Source: Synechococcaceae bacterium WB8_1B_136 | GTDB lineage: Bacteria > Cyanobacteriota > Cyanobacteriia > PCC-6307 > Cyanobiaceae | Reading direction: 5' to 3' | DNA length: 7,450 nucleotides | Assembly: GCA_010029175.1 (NCBI GenBank) | Contig: RGNC01000096.1 | Coordinates: forward strand, 1-7,450 | Shown here: positions 1 through 6,850 of the stretch, in pieces | Layout of the letters: the number at the start of each line of letters is the position of its first letter | How positions within the stretch are numbered: the stretch's first letter is position 1 | Translations under genes and position numbers: made by a program | The notes under the pieces: model-generated | Seen by the model: only the letters and a program-made list of their open reading frames with translations | Databases searched by the model: none | Told to the model about the DNA's origin: nothing

Positions 1-1142
1 TCACCGCCGCCGGACTGCTGTGGCTGCTCTGGGCCCTGCGCACGCCGCCTGGCGCAATTGGATCGATCAGTGGCTGGCTGCTGCTGATGCTGGGCATCGC
101 CGTGCTCGCCACTGGCTTTTCACCGGTGCCGGCAGCGGCCCTCAAGGGCCTGCTGAAGCTGGTGAGCTACCTGGGCGTGTACGCCCTGATGCGCCAGTTG
201 CTGGCGGAGGCCCCGCAGTGGTGGAACCGCATCGTGGCGGCGCTGCTGGCGGGAGAGCTGGCCAGCGCCGTGATCGCCATCCGCCAGCTCTACGGCGACA
301 CGGGTGAACTGGCGCGCTGGGCCGATCCCAACTCCGTGGCCGACGGCACCATCCGCGTGTACGGGCCGCTGGAGAACCCCAACCTGCTGGCGGGCTACCT
401 GATCCCGATCCTGCCCCTGGCGATCGTGGCGCTGCTGCGCTGGCGCCGCTGGCCCCAGCGCCTGTTTGCCGCGGCCGCCCTGGTGCTCGGTGCTGCAGCC
501 CTCTTCCTCAGCTACAGCCGCGGCGGCTGGCTGGGCATGGTGGCTGCCGTGGGCGGCATGGTGCTGCTGCTGGTGCTCCGCCAGACCCGCAGCTGGCCGC
601 CGCTGTGGCGGCGGCTGTTCCCGTTGCTGCTGGTGGCTGCCGCCGTGGCGGTGCTGGTGGTGGCGATCACCCAGATCGAACCGCTGCGCATCCGCGTGAT
701 GAGCCTGGTGGCTGGCCGCGAAGACAGCTCCAACAACTTCCGCATCAACGTCTGGCTGGCGGCGATCGAGATGATCCAAGACCGGCCCTGGCTGGGCATC
801 GGCCCCGGCAACAGCGCCTTCAACCTGATCTATCCCCTCTATCAGCAGCCCAAGTTCAACGCCCTCAGCGCCTACTCGGTGCCGCTGGAACTGCTGGTAG
901 AAGGTGGCATCCCCGGGCTGCTGGCAGGGCTTGGCCTGCTGTTCGCCAGCCTGCGGGCGGGCCTGGCCCAGCTTCAGGGAGAGAACAGCTGGGCCCTGCC
1001 GGCCCTGGCCGCCATCGCCGCCATCGCCGGCCTGTGCGTGCAGGGCGCCACCGACACGATCTTTTTCCGGCCGGAAGTGCAGCTCACCGGCTGGTTCTGC
1101 CTGGCCACCCTGGCGGTGAGCCGCGACGCCCGGGCCCGCTGA
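1..1142 (+). CDS. ictB: IctB-family / O-antigen-ligase-fold integral membrane protein, 5' end outside window
   Basis: Partial gene: the frame is open from the window edge (first full codon at 3) to TGA at 1140-1142, giving 379 visible codons. IctB proteins are usually about 430-470 residues, so roughly the first 60-90 are missing. The visible part is a chain of hydrophobic helices. The family signatures are NPNLLAGYL (from 375) and SYSRGGWLG (from 510). A long extramembrane loop follows, from about 690 to 905, containing GIGPGNSAFNLIYPLY and ending in LELLVEGG. This is the Wzy_C / O-antigen ligase fold. In cyanobacteria the family was named for a suspected role in inorganic carbon (bicarbonate) accumulation, but transport has been disputed and a glycan ligase or polymerase role is possible. 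The next gene starts 2 bp after the stop, suggesting one transcript and coupled translation. The family is confident; the biochemical function is not. Confidence 0.85.
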   Translation, partial: TAAGLLWLLWALRTPPGAIGSISGWLLLMLGIAVLATGFSPVPAAALKGLLKLVSYLGVYALMRQLLAEAPQWWNRIVAALLAGELASAVIAIRQLYGDTGELARWADPNSVADGTIRVYGPLENPNLLAGYLIPILPLAIVALLRWRRWPQRLFAAAALVLGAAALFLSYSRGGWLGMVAAVGGMVLLLVLRQTRSWPPLWRRLFPLLLVAAAVAVLVVAITQIEPLRIRVMSLVAGREDSSNNFRINVWLAAIEMIQDRPWLGIGPGNSAFNLIYPLYQQPKFNALSAYSVPLELLVEGGIPGLLAGLGLLFASLRAGLAQLQGENSWALPALAAIAAIAGLCVQGATDTIFFRPEVQLTGWFCLATLAVSRDARAR

Positions 1143-1144
1143 GC

Positions 1145-2104
1145 GTGTCAGCCACGGCATCCCGACTGATCGCGGGCTTTGATGCCGGCCAGACCCACAC
1201 CAGCTGCCGCCTGGCCTGGCTGGAGCCGGATGGTTCTACCCGCGTGGCCGCCACTGGGGTGGGCAGCGGCGTCAGCCACCTGGCGGCCCCCCATGGCGAG
1301 CGGCGCTTCACTGCAGCCCTCACCAGCAGCCTGGAGGCGGCCTTGGCCGGCCTGGACAGCCGCCCGCCCCTCGCTGCCGCCGCCATCGGCGCCAGTGGAA
1401 TTGAACAGGGCAGCCCGGTGCAGGCCCTCGGCCAGGCCCTGGCCGCAGCGGCACTGGAGCTGCCCCCGGAACGGGTGGCCGTGGACGGCGACGAGCGCAC
1501 CGCCCTGCGGGGGGCCTTCGGCGATGGAGCAGGGATCCTGGTGATCAGCGGCACGGGCTGCATCGCCCTCGGACGTGATGCCGCCGGAGCCAGCCACCGC
1601 TGCGGCGGCTGGGGGTGGCTGCTGGATGGGGCCGGGTCCGCCATGGACATCGGTCGCGATGGACTGGCCGTGAGCGTGCAGATGGCCGATGGGCGCCTGA
1701 AGGCATCCCCGCTGCAGGCAGCCCTGTGGGAGGCCCTGGGGAGCCAAAGTGCCCAGGAGGTGAAGGCCGCCGTGGTGGCTGCAGACTTCGGCCCGGCGGG
1801 ATTTGCCCGGCTGGCGCCGGTGGTGAACCGGCTGGCCGCCGCCGGCGATGGCCAGGCCCGGGCTGTGATCGAGCGCTCTGCCCAGGCCCTGGCGGCCATG
1901 GTGCGAGGCGTGGCCAACAGCCTCGCCCTGAGTGCACCACCGGTGTGCGGTGTGGGCGGCGCCCTGCAGCACCTGGATCAGCTGCAGCTGGGGTTTGCGG
2001 CGGCCCTGGCGAGCGAGCTGCCAGCGGCCCGGATCGTGGCGCCAGCCGGGGATGCCAGCGCGGGCGCCCTGGCCATGGCAGCCGAGCTACTGGCCCGGGC
2101 CTGA
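1145..2104 (+). CDS. BadF/BadG/BcrA/BcrD-type ATPase, N-acetylglucosamine kinase family
   Basis: A 319-residue protein of the ASKHA (actin/hexokinase-like) kinase fold. The likely reaction is ATP-dependent phosphorylation of an amino sugar such as free GlcNAc in the cytosol. Visible motifs are the phosphate-1 loop GFDAGQTHTS near residues 10-19, a VAVDGDERTAL segment whose Asp matches the catalytic base region, the phosphate-2 loop VISGTGCIALG, the substrate-proximal CGGWGWLL, and near the C-terminus CGVGGALQ and PAGDASAGAL (adenosine/hinge region). The GTG at 1145 is chosen because it sits 2 bp after the upstream stop and places the phosphate-1 loop at the usual N-terminal distance. No clear Shine-Dalgarno sequence is visible, so translation probably depends on coupling to the upstream gene. 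The loop usually written GDEGS reads DGAGS here. The 3' end overlaps convergent glmM by 18 bp. The family is confident; the exact sugar is unknown. Confidence 0.85.
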   Translation: MSATASRLIAGFDAGQTHTSCRLAWLEPDGSTRVAATGVGSGVSHLAAPHGERRFTAALTSSLEAALAGLDSRPPLAAAAIGASGIEQGSPVQALGQALAAAALELPPERVAVDGDERTALRGAFGDGAGILVISGTGCIALGRDAAGASHRCGGWGWLLDGAGSAMDIGRDGLAVSVQMADGRLKASPLQAALWEALGSQSAQEVKAAVVAADFGPAGFARLAPVVNRLAAAGDGQARAVIERSAQALAAMVRGVANSLALSAPPVCGVGGALQHLDQLQLGFAAALASELPAARIVAPAGDASAGALAMAAELLARA

Positions 2105-3487
2105 ATTGAGCTGCTGATCGGCCAGGGCCGCCAGGTGGCTGCTCCAGTGGTCCACATCACCCTGTTCCGCCGCCTCCACCATCACCCGCAGCAAGGGCTC
2201 GGTGCCGCTGGCCCGCACCAGCACCCGGCCACTGCCGGCCATGGCGGCTTCCGCGGCCACCACGGCGGCAGCCAGGGGCTCGCAGGCCTGCCAACCGGTG
2301 CGGCGGCCCTTGTCGGGCACCAGCACATTCACCAGCTTCTGGGGGTAGGGCCGGAAACTGCCATCCATCCAGTCGGCCAGGGATCCGCCCTGGCCCTGGA
2401 TCAAGGTGGCCACCTGCAGGGCCGTGAGCAGGCCATCGCCGCTCATGCCGTGCTGGGCCGAGAGAATGTGGCCCGACTGCTCCCCCCCCAGGGCCGCCCC
2501 CAGCTCCTCCATGGCGGCATGGACGTATTGATCGCCCACGGCGGTGCGCTCCAGCAGGCCGCCCTTCGCCTGCCAGGCCCGCTCGAAGCCCAGGTTGCTC
2601 ATCACCGTGGCCACGATCCGGTTGGCGGGCAGCTGCTGATCTGCCATCAGGGCCTGGCCCCAGAGGTAGAGGATCTGGTCGCCGTCCACCACCCGGCCGC
2701 GGCCGTCCACCGCCAGCATGCGGTCGGCATCGCCATCAAAGGCGAAGCCCATGGCCGCCCCCCGCTCCAGCACCGCGGCCCGCAGGGGCTCCAGGTGGGT
2801 GCTGCCACAGCCCTGGTTGATGCGGGTGCCATCGGGATGGCCATGCAGCACGGTGAGATCGGCGCCGAGTTCGCGAAACACCGCCTCACCGCAGCTGGTG
2901 GCGGAGCCCCAGCAGAGATCCAGCACGATGCGGCTGCCATCGAGGCGGGCACCGCCCACGCTGGCCAGCAGGGCATCGCGATAGCCCTCCAGCAGATCGG
3001 GGCGCAGCGCCAGTCGGCCGTTGGCCACAAAGCCCGTGGCGGCATCGCGCTCACCGTGCAGGCCCGCCTCGATCGCCGCCTGCTGGTCTTTGCCGAGTTT
3101 GGCGCCGCAGGCGCCGAACACCTTGATGCCGTTGTCGTGGGGTGGGTTGTGGCTGGCCGACACCATCAGGCCGCCGCTCGCCCCCAGGCGGCGAATGGCG
3201 CCGGGCACGGCCGGGGTGGGGCAGAGCCCGAGGTCGAACACCTCGCGGCCGGCGGCGGTGAGCCCGGCCGTCAGGGCGGCCACCAGCATCGGACCGCTGC
3301 TGCGGGAATCCATGCCCAGCAACACCGGGCCACCCTCCGGCAGCACCCGGCCGCACCAGTAGCCCAACTGCAGCGCCAGGGTGGGGGTGATCAGCTGGCC
3401 CACCCGACCACGGATGCCATCGGTGCCGAATCCCGCCACCCCCGCAGGCAGGGGTTCACCGAGCGGGAAGCGGACAGACTCCGCCAT
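2087..3487 (-). CDS. glmM: Phosphoglucosamine mutase GlmM
   Basis: Converts glucosamine-6-phosphate to glucosamine-1-phosphate in the cytosol, the step before GlmU makes UDP-GlcNAc for peptidoglycan and lipopolysaccharide. All four signatures of the alpha-D-phosphohexomutase family are present: FGTDGIRG (residues 20-27), the active-site SASHNPPHDNGIK with phosphorylatable Ser about 111, the metal-binding DGDADR (250-255), and GGEQSGH (333-339), which recognises the sugar. RASGTEPLLRV (from 425) binds the substrate phosphate. The order and the GTDGIRG and GGEQSGH forms fit GlmM better than phosphoglucomutase or phosphomannomutase. I chose the ATG at 3487, giving 466 residues against about 445 in E. 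coli; an in-frame GTG at 3499 would add four residues. The stop is TAG at 2087-2089. The gene lies 42 bp downstream of a small membrane protein gene on the same strand, and its 3' end overlaps the convergent kinase gene. Confidence 0.96.
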   Translation of the reverse strand: MAESVRFPLGEPLPAGVAGFGTDGIRGRVGQLITPTLALQLGYWCGRVLPEGGPVLLGMDSRSSGPMLVAALTAGLTAAGREVFDLGLCPTPAVPGAIRRLGASGGLMVSASHNPPHDNGIKVFGACGAKLGKDQQAAIEAGLHGERDAATGFVANGRLALRPDLLEGYRDALLASVGGARLDGSRIVLDLCWGSATSCGEAVFRELGADLTVLHGHPDGTRINQGCGSTHLEPLRAAVLERGAAMGFAFDGDADRMLAVDGRGRVVDGDQILYLWGQALMADQQLPANRIVATVMSNLGFERAWQAKGGLLERTAVGDQYVHAAMEELGAALGGEQSGHILSAQHGMSGDGLLTALQVATLIQGQGGSLADWMDGSFRPYPQKLVNVLVPDKGRRTGWQACEPLAAAVVAAEAAMAGSGRVLVRASGTEPLLRVMVEAAEQGDVDHWSSHLAALADQQLNSGPGQ

Positions 3488-3529
3488 GGGGCACCACACC
3501 GACAGGTGGGAGCAGGCTAAGGCGGGTGC

Positions 3530-3769
3530 TCAGCGCCAACGCTGCGGCCACCAGGCCCAGCGCAGCAGGGCGAAGGTCGCCCATAACAGCAGGGCCCCCA
3601 CCAGCCAGCCCGGCATCAGCTGGAAGGGCCAGATCGGCCTGAGCAGCATCACCAGACCGGCGGCCGCCAGCACCTGCAGGGCCCGGCGGCGCTGGCGCCA
3701 GCCCGGCAGCACGGTGAGCGAGGGCGGCAGGGGTGGCAGCTGGGGCAGGGGCAGCTGGGGCAGGCCCAT
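3530..3769 (-). CDS. Small proline-rich two-helix membrane protein, function unknown
   Basis: A 79-residue protein I cannot assign to a named family. It starts with a Pro/Leu/Gln-rich stretch (residues 1-22, two exact LPQLP repeats). A basic patch WRQRRR (24-29) follows, then two hydrophobic segments (about 30-43 and 54-69) joined by a short RPIWPFQLMPG turn, and a Trp/Arg-rich tail ending in WWPQRWR. The pattern suggests a hairpin in the membrane with both ends in the cytoplasm (positive-inside rule). The ATG at 3767-3769 has no good Shine-Dalgarno sequence. The gene lies 42 bp upstream of glmM on the same strand, so cotranscription is likely. It diverges from the transglycosylase gene. The coding call rests on the clear membrane pattern, the gap it fills and the operon position; homologue conservation could not be checked. 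Confidence 0.68.
   Translation of the reverse strand: MGLPQLPLPQLPPLPPSLTVLPGWRQRRRALQVLAAAGLVMLLRPIWPFQLMPGWLVGALLLWATFALLRWAWWPQRWR
3735..3764 (-). repeat. Perfect 15-bp tandem duplication coding Leu-Pro-Gln-Leu-Pro
   Basis: Two identical 15-bp units lie back to back at 3735-3749 and 3750-3764 (plus-strand unit GGCAGCTGGGGCAGG). They lie in the first codons of the small membrane protein gene and encode the repeated LPQLP. The repeat is a multiple of three, so gain or loss of units would keep the frame. A degenerate Pro/Leu continuation follows in the protein. Confidence 0.8.
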
Positions 3770-3816
3770 GGCCGGGATGCAGGTCTATCCAGAATGCCAA
3801 CACCCGCCCAGCCTCC

Positions 3817-5865
3817 TTGCCAGAGCAGAGCCCATCCGCGCCGTCACCCGCCGCCCCAATCGGCAGACGGCGCCCCGGCCTGCTGCTGATCGGGCTCACC
3901 TGCCTCGGCAGCGGCATGGCTCTGGCCGCAGCCCGCCAGCTGCTGGTGCTGTCGGCAGCTCCGCTCACCCCCCTCAGCTCTCCGGCCCAGCTGAAGCAAG
4001 CCCGCCACTGGAGCATCGATCCCAGCCGCCGCCGCGACGCCGCCTTGCTGCTCAGTGCCCAGACCGACGCCAGCCCGGAGCGCAAGTTGCGCTGGCTGCG
4101 CGGCCAGGGCTGGGGACAGGACCCACTGGCCGCGGGGGTCCTCAAGCAAGCGGCCCTCGCAGCCGAGGCCAGCCAGCACAGCGCCCAGGCTGACCTGCTC
4201 TGGCAACAACTCTGGCGCCGTTTTCCGCGGCAAGCCGCCAGCGCCGATGCGCTGTATGCCCTGGGCCGCAGCCGGCCGGCCAGCCGCGCCGCCCTGCTGC
4301 GCCGCTTCCCGGCCCATCCCGCTGCCCTGGCGGCAGCTGTGGAAAGCGGCAATGCCTTGCATCTGGCCCAATGGGGGCCCCGTTGGCCCGGGGCGGAGCC
4401 GCTGCTGCGGCGCGCCTGTGGCACGCCAGGCGGCAGCCGGCTCCCCAGCGCAGCTCGCCAACGGCTGGCCGCTGGACTGGCCCAGCTGGGGGATGGCAAG
4501 GCGGCCCTGGATTGCCTGGGGCCCAGTCCAGCCACGGCAGCCCTGCAGCTGGACCTGGCCAAGGCTCTGATCAAGGGACCTGACGAACAGACCCGCAGAG
4601 GTGAGGGCCTGCTGCTGCAGCTGGCCCGGCGCTGGCCGCACAGCGCCGAAGCCCGCGAGGCAACGGCCCTGCTGGCCCAGCAGGAGCAGCCCCAAACCGT
4701 GGGCCAGCTGCGCCAACTGCCCGCCGCCCTGCAGGACACGGCCGCCGTGCAGGCCCGCCTGGCCCTGGCACGGCAACGGCCCTGGTCAGGGGTGCTGCAG
4801 CGCTGGCCCCGCGATCCGGCCAGCTGGGATCTGCAGTGGGCCCTGGCCCGCGATGCCCTGCTGCAGCGCCAGTGGGCGCGGGCCTCCACGATCCTGGCGG
4901 CGCTGGACAACCGGATCCTGCCCCTGCCCCTGGCGGCGCGACAATTGTTCTGGCAGGGCTACAGCGCCCTGCAGCAGGGGCAGACCAGCACCGCCAGGGC
5001 CCTGTGGGGGCAACTGCTGCAGCGCTCCCGAAACGGCTACTACGGCTGGCGCGCCGCCGTGCGGCTGGGGCAGGCCGCGGAGATCGATCCCCGCCACATC
5101 CCCCCGGCGACCGGCAGACCGAACGCGCCCTCCCGGGCATGGGCATGGCGGCCCCTGGAGAGTGGTGATCCCCACCTGGATGCCCTCTGGCGGGTGGGGC
5201 AGCCCCTGGAGGCCTGGGAAACCTGGCGGCACCGCCAGGGGGGGCGCCCGCCCCGCAGCGGCGAGGAGCTGCTGGTGGAGGGGCGCCTGCGGCAGGGGGT
5301 GGGCGACGACTGGATCGGCCTGGGCCAACTGGAGCAAGCCAGCCTGCGCCTCCCCCAGGCCAGCTGCGCTGTGCAGCGCCAACGCGAGCAAGACCTCCAC
5401 CCCCGCCGTTTCTCAGCCCTGTTCGAGCAGGCAGCCCGCCGCAACGGCATCGATCCGGCGCTGGTGCTGGGGGTGGCCAAACAGGAATCGCGCTTCACGG
5501 CCGGAGTGGAATCGCCGGTGGGCGCCGTGGGGCTGCTGCAGCTGATGCCGGCCACGGCATCCGAGCTGGCGGGCCAGCCCCAGCCGAGCAGTGCCCTCAA
5601 AGATCCAGGTCGGAACGCGCTGTTGGGAGCCCGCTATCTGCGCCAGCTGCTCGATCGGTGGCAGGGCCAGCCCTACCTGGCCGTGGCCAGTTACAACGCC
5701 GGAGCGGGGGCCGTGGCGACCTGGCTGGGCGCGAACCGCCCTGATCCCCGCCGGGAAAGCGAGCTGTGGACCGAGGCCATCCCCTACCCGGAAACCCGGC
5801 TGTACACCAAGAAGGTGCTGGGCAACCTCTGGACCTACCGGCAGCTCCAGCAGCCGGGCTGCTGA
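3817..5865 (+). CDS. slt: Lytic transglycosylase, Slt70-like, with N-terminal membrane anchor or signal
   Basis: Cleaves the MurNAc-GlcNAc bond of peptidoglycan in the periplasm, leaving 1,6-anhydroMurNAc ends. From the TTG at 3817 the protein has 682 residues. Basic GRRR precedes a hydrophobic segment at about 22-42 (signal anchor; no lipobox). A long alpha-helical, TPR-like superhelical region runs to about 520, including the Slt-typical LFWQGYSALQQGQ...NGYYGWRAAVRLG block (377-415). The C-terminal SLT domain spans about 530-682, with catalytic Glu557 in KQESRF, GAVGLLQLMPATA (from 569), YNAGAGAV (from 626) and YTKKVLGN (from 663). The start is uncertain. No ATG precedes the anchor in frame. 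GTG 3733 would overlap the divergent small gene, and ATG 3916 would cut away the basic residues and part of the anchor. The 3' end faces the next gene tail to tail across 27 bp. Function is confident, start is not. Confidence 0.93.
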   Translation: MPEQSPSAPSPAAPIGRRRPGLLLIGLTCLGSGMALAAARQLLVLSAAPLTPLSSPAQLKQARHWSIDPSRRRDAALLLSAQTDASPERKLRWLRGQGWGQDPLAAGVLKQAALAAEASQHSAQADLLWQQLWRRFPRQAASADALYALGRSRPASRAALLRRFPAHPAALAAAVESGNALHLAQWGPRWPGAEPLLRRACGTPGGSRLPSAARQRLAAGLAQLGDGKAALDCLGPSPATAALQLDLAKALIKGPDEQTRRGEGLLLQLARRWPHSAEAREATALLAQQEQPQTVGQLRQLPAALQDTAAVQARLALARQRPWSGVLQRWPRDPASWDLQWALARDALLQRQWARASTILAALDNRILPLPLAARQLFWQGYSALQQGQTSTARALWGQLLQRSRNGYYGWRAAVRLGQAAEIDPRHIPPATGRPNAPSRAWAWRPLESGDPHLDALWRVGQPLEAWETWRHRQGGRPPRSGEELLVEGRLRQGVGDDWIGLGQLEQASLRLPQASCAVQRQREQDLHPRRFSALFEQAARRNGIDPALVLGVAKQESRFTAGVESPVGAVGLLQLMPATASELAGQPQPSSALKDPGRNALLGARYLRQLLDRWQGQPYLAVASYNAGAGAVATWLGANRPDPRRESELWTEAIPYPETRLYTKKVLGNLWTYRQLQQPGC

Positions 5866-5870
5866 GGGGT

Positions 5871-5884
5871 GCCGCCCCAGCGGC
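5871..5884. terminator. Small GC-rich hairpin between convergent gene ends (weak terminator candidate)
   Basis: The 27-bp gap between the two facing stop codons contains a perfect 5-bp inverted repeat, GCCGC-CCCA-GCGGC. It could fold in transcripts from either side. There is no T-run on either strand, so it does not look like a classical intrinsic terminator. The position is the main support. Confidence 0.25.
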
Positions 5885-5892
5885 GGATCAGC

Positions 5893-6399
5893 TCAGCCCA
5901 GATATCCACCCAGTCGGCTGTGCAGGGCCCGACCAATGGCGATGCCCAGCAGCACCCACAGGCTCAGCCCCACGGTCCCCGCCAAGGGTCGCGGCACGAT
6001 GCGCAGGCGCGTGAGATCAAGGCGAGCCAGCAGCACGGCGGAGGCCAGCACCAACACCTCGCTGAACACCGCCAGGTGCAGCAGGTAGAGGCCCCCGGTG
6101 ATCACGGCCAGCAGCGTCACCACCAGGGTGAGCGCCTTGCTGGCGGACATCAGCAGCGAAATCTCGCGCAGCAGCAGATCCGGCATGGTGCACATCACCA
6201 CCACAAACACCGCCTGCAGGCACTGCAGGGGCCAGAAGGCCGGCCCCGACAGCGCCAGCTGCACAGGGGCCTCCGACTGGGCCAACAGCTGCGGGTCCAC
6301 GTCAGCCCAATGCAGACCCATGTAGGCGCTCACCAGCAGCAGCACCAGCAACATCGGCGCCCGCAAGGGCAACAGCAGCAGGCTGAACAGACCTCTCAC
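5893..6399 (-). CDS. Four-helix integral membrane protein of unknown function, downstream of NIL ferredoxin
   Basis: A 168-residue membrane protein I do not recognise by name. Hydrophobic segments lie at about residues 7-29, 54-72, 89-124 (long, probably two helices with a tight turn near His108-Ala110) and 139-159. Between the first two is a polar loop, HWADVDPQLLAQSEAP. Conspicuous residues are Cys60 and Cys70 in the second segment, His30 at the end of the first and His108 inside the third. The start is the GTG at 6399, 10 bp after the stop of the ferredoxin gene. The frame stays open further upstream, but that part only reads antisense-like Cys/Pro-rich sequence across the ferredoxin gene. 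A later ATG, at codon 16, would remove the start of the first helix. The tight spacing implies cotranscription with the ferredoxin. A role in membrane redox chemistry is possible but unproven. Confidence 0.75.
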   Translation of the reverse strand: MRGLFSLLLLPLRAPMLLVLLLVSAYMGLHWADVDPQLLAQSEAPVQLALSGPAFWPLQCLQAVFVVVMCTMPDLLLREISLLMSASKALTLVVTLLAVITGGLYLLHLAVFSEVLVLASAVLLARLDLTRLRIVPRPLAGTVGLSLWVLLGIAIGRALHSRLGGYLG

Positions 6400-6409
6400 A
6401 ACAGGGCAC

Positions 6410-6850
6410 TCAGGGCAGGGAACGGGCCACGCTGGCCGACGACGGGTCCAACACCAGGGCGATGGCCTGGAAGGGACAGGAGGGGATGCATTGCTCGCAC
6501 ACCAGGCAGCGTTGCGCGTCGAAGTGCAGCTGCCAAGTGGGGGCCGTACTGCGCAGGGCACCGCTGGGACACACGCTGGAGCAGATGCCGCAATCGACAC
6601 AGCGCTCTGGATCGATCTGGATCTCCCCAGGAGCACGGTTCAGGCCGAGGCCCTGCTGTTCCAGCCACTGCTCCGCCGCCTTGAGGTCGTCGATGTCGCC
6701 GGAGAGCTCCACCACCATGGTGCCGCTCTGATTCGGCGCGATCTGGGCCCGCAGGATCTTGGCGGCGATGTCGAACTCGACCGCCAGCCGGTAGGTGATC
6801 GGCTGGTGGACCGCTTCACGCGGGAAATGCAGGGTGATGCGGCGTTTCAC
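6410..6850 (-). CDS. NIL-domain ferredoxin with two [4Fe-4S] clusters
   Basis: A 146-residue cytosolic electron carrier. Residues 1-75 form an NIL domain (KRRITLHFPREAVHQPITYRL ... DLKAAEQWLEQQGL), a small ACT-like fold also found at the C-terminus of methionine ABC transporter ATPases. Residues 76-135 form a bacterial-type double-cluster ferredoxin: Cys84, 87, 90, 94-Pro and Cys115, 118, 121, 125-Pro, each in the CxxCxxCxxxCP pattern, so both clusters should be [4Fe-4S]. The start is the GTG at 6850. A GGGAG Shine-Dalgarno sequence at 6862-6858 lies 7 nt upstream, and the NIL domain begins right there. The frame is open further upstream but runs through the divergent thioredoxin gene. It may correspond to the Synechocystis bacterial-type ferredoxin Fed7, linked to photooxidative stress; that match is from memory and not verified. 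It is probably cotranscribed with the membrane protein 10 bp downstream. Confidence 0.93.
   Translation of the reverse strand: MKRRITLHFPREAVHQPITYRLAVEFDIAAKILRAQIAPNQSGTMVVELSGDIDDLKAAEQWLEQQGLGLNRAPGEIQIDPERCVDCGICSSVCPSGALRSTAPTWQLHFDAQRCLVCEQCIPSCPFQAIALVLDPSSASVARSLP

Noticed and set aside
605..1144. Upstream extension of the sugar kinase frame
   Set aside because: It overlaps the well-supported IctB gene in another frame, and its translation is Arg/Gly/Pro-rich without a pattern. The kinase motifs begin just after GTG 1145.
120..1160. A 346-codon minus-strand frame over the IctB gene
   Set aside because: Low-complexity Gln/His/Gly-rich translation, typical of an antisense shadow of a Leu-rich membrane protein.
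3497..3508. CACC-GACA-GGTG mini-hairpin just upstream of the glmM start
   Set aside because: A four-base stem in GC-rich sequence is too common to be meaningful, and it does not cover a recognisable ribosome site.
2135..3520. A 461-codon open frame on the plus strand lying over glmM
   Set aside because: GC-rich codon bias leaves long open frames antisense to real genes. This one is Ala/Gly/His/Gln-rich with no motif, while glmM on the other strand has all four family signatures.
3880..3940. Lipoprotein signal in the transglycosylase N-terminus
   Set aside because: A cysteine occurs in LLLIGLTCLG, but the residues before it (Gly-Leu-Thr) do not fit a lipobox, so a signal peptide or uncleaved anchor is more likely.
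3456..4910. A 484-codon minus-strand open frame over the transglycosylase
   Set aside because: Its translation is rich in Ser, Arg, Ala and Cys without any domain pattern. The plus strand encodes a clear transglycosylase here.
6400..6636. N-terminal extension of the four-helix membrane protein to 6636
   Set aside because: The extra residues are an out-of-frame reading of the ferredoxin cluster domain (Cys/Pro/Ser-rich). The membrane pattern starts only after GTG 6399.
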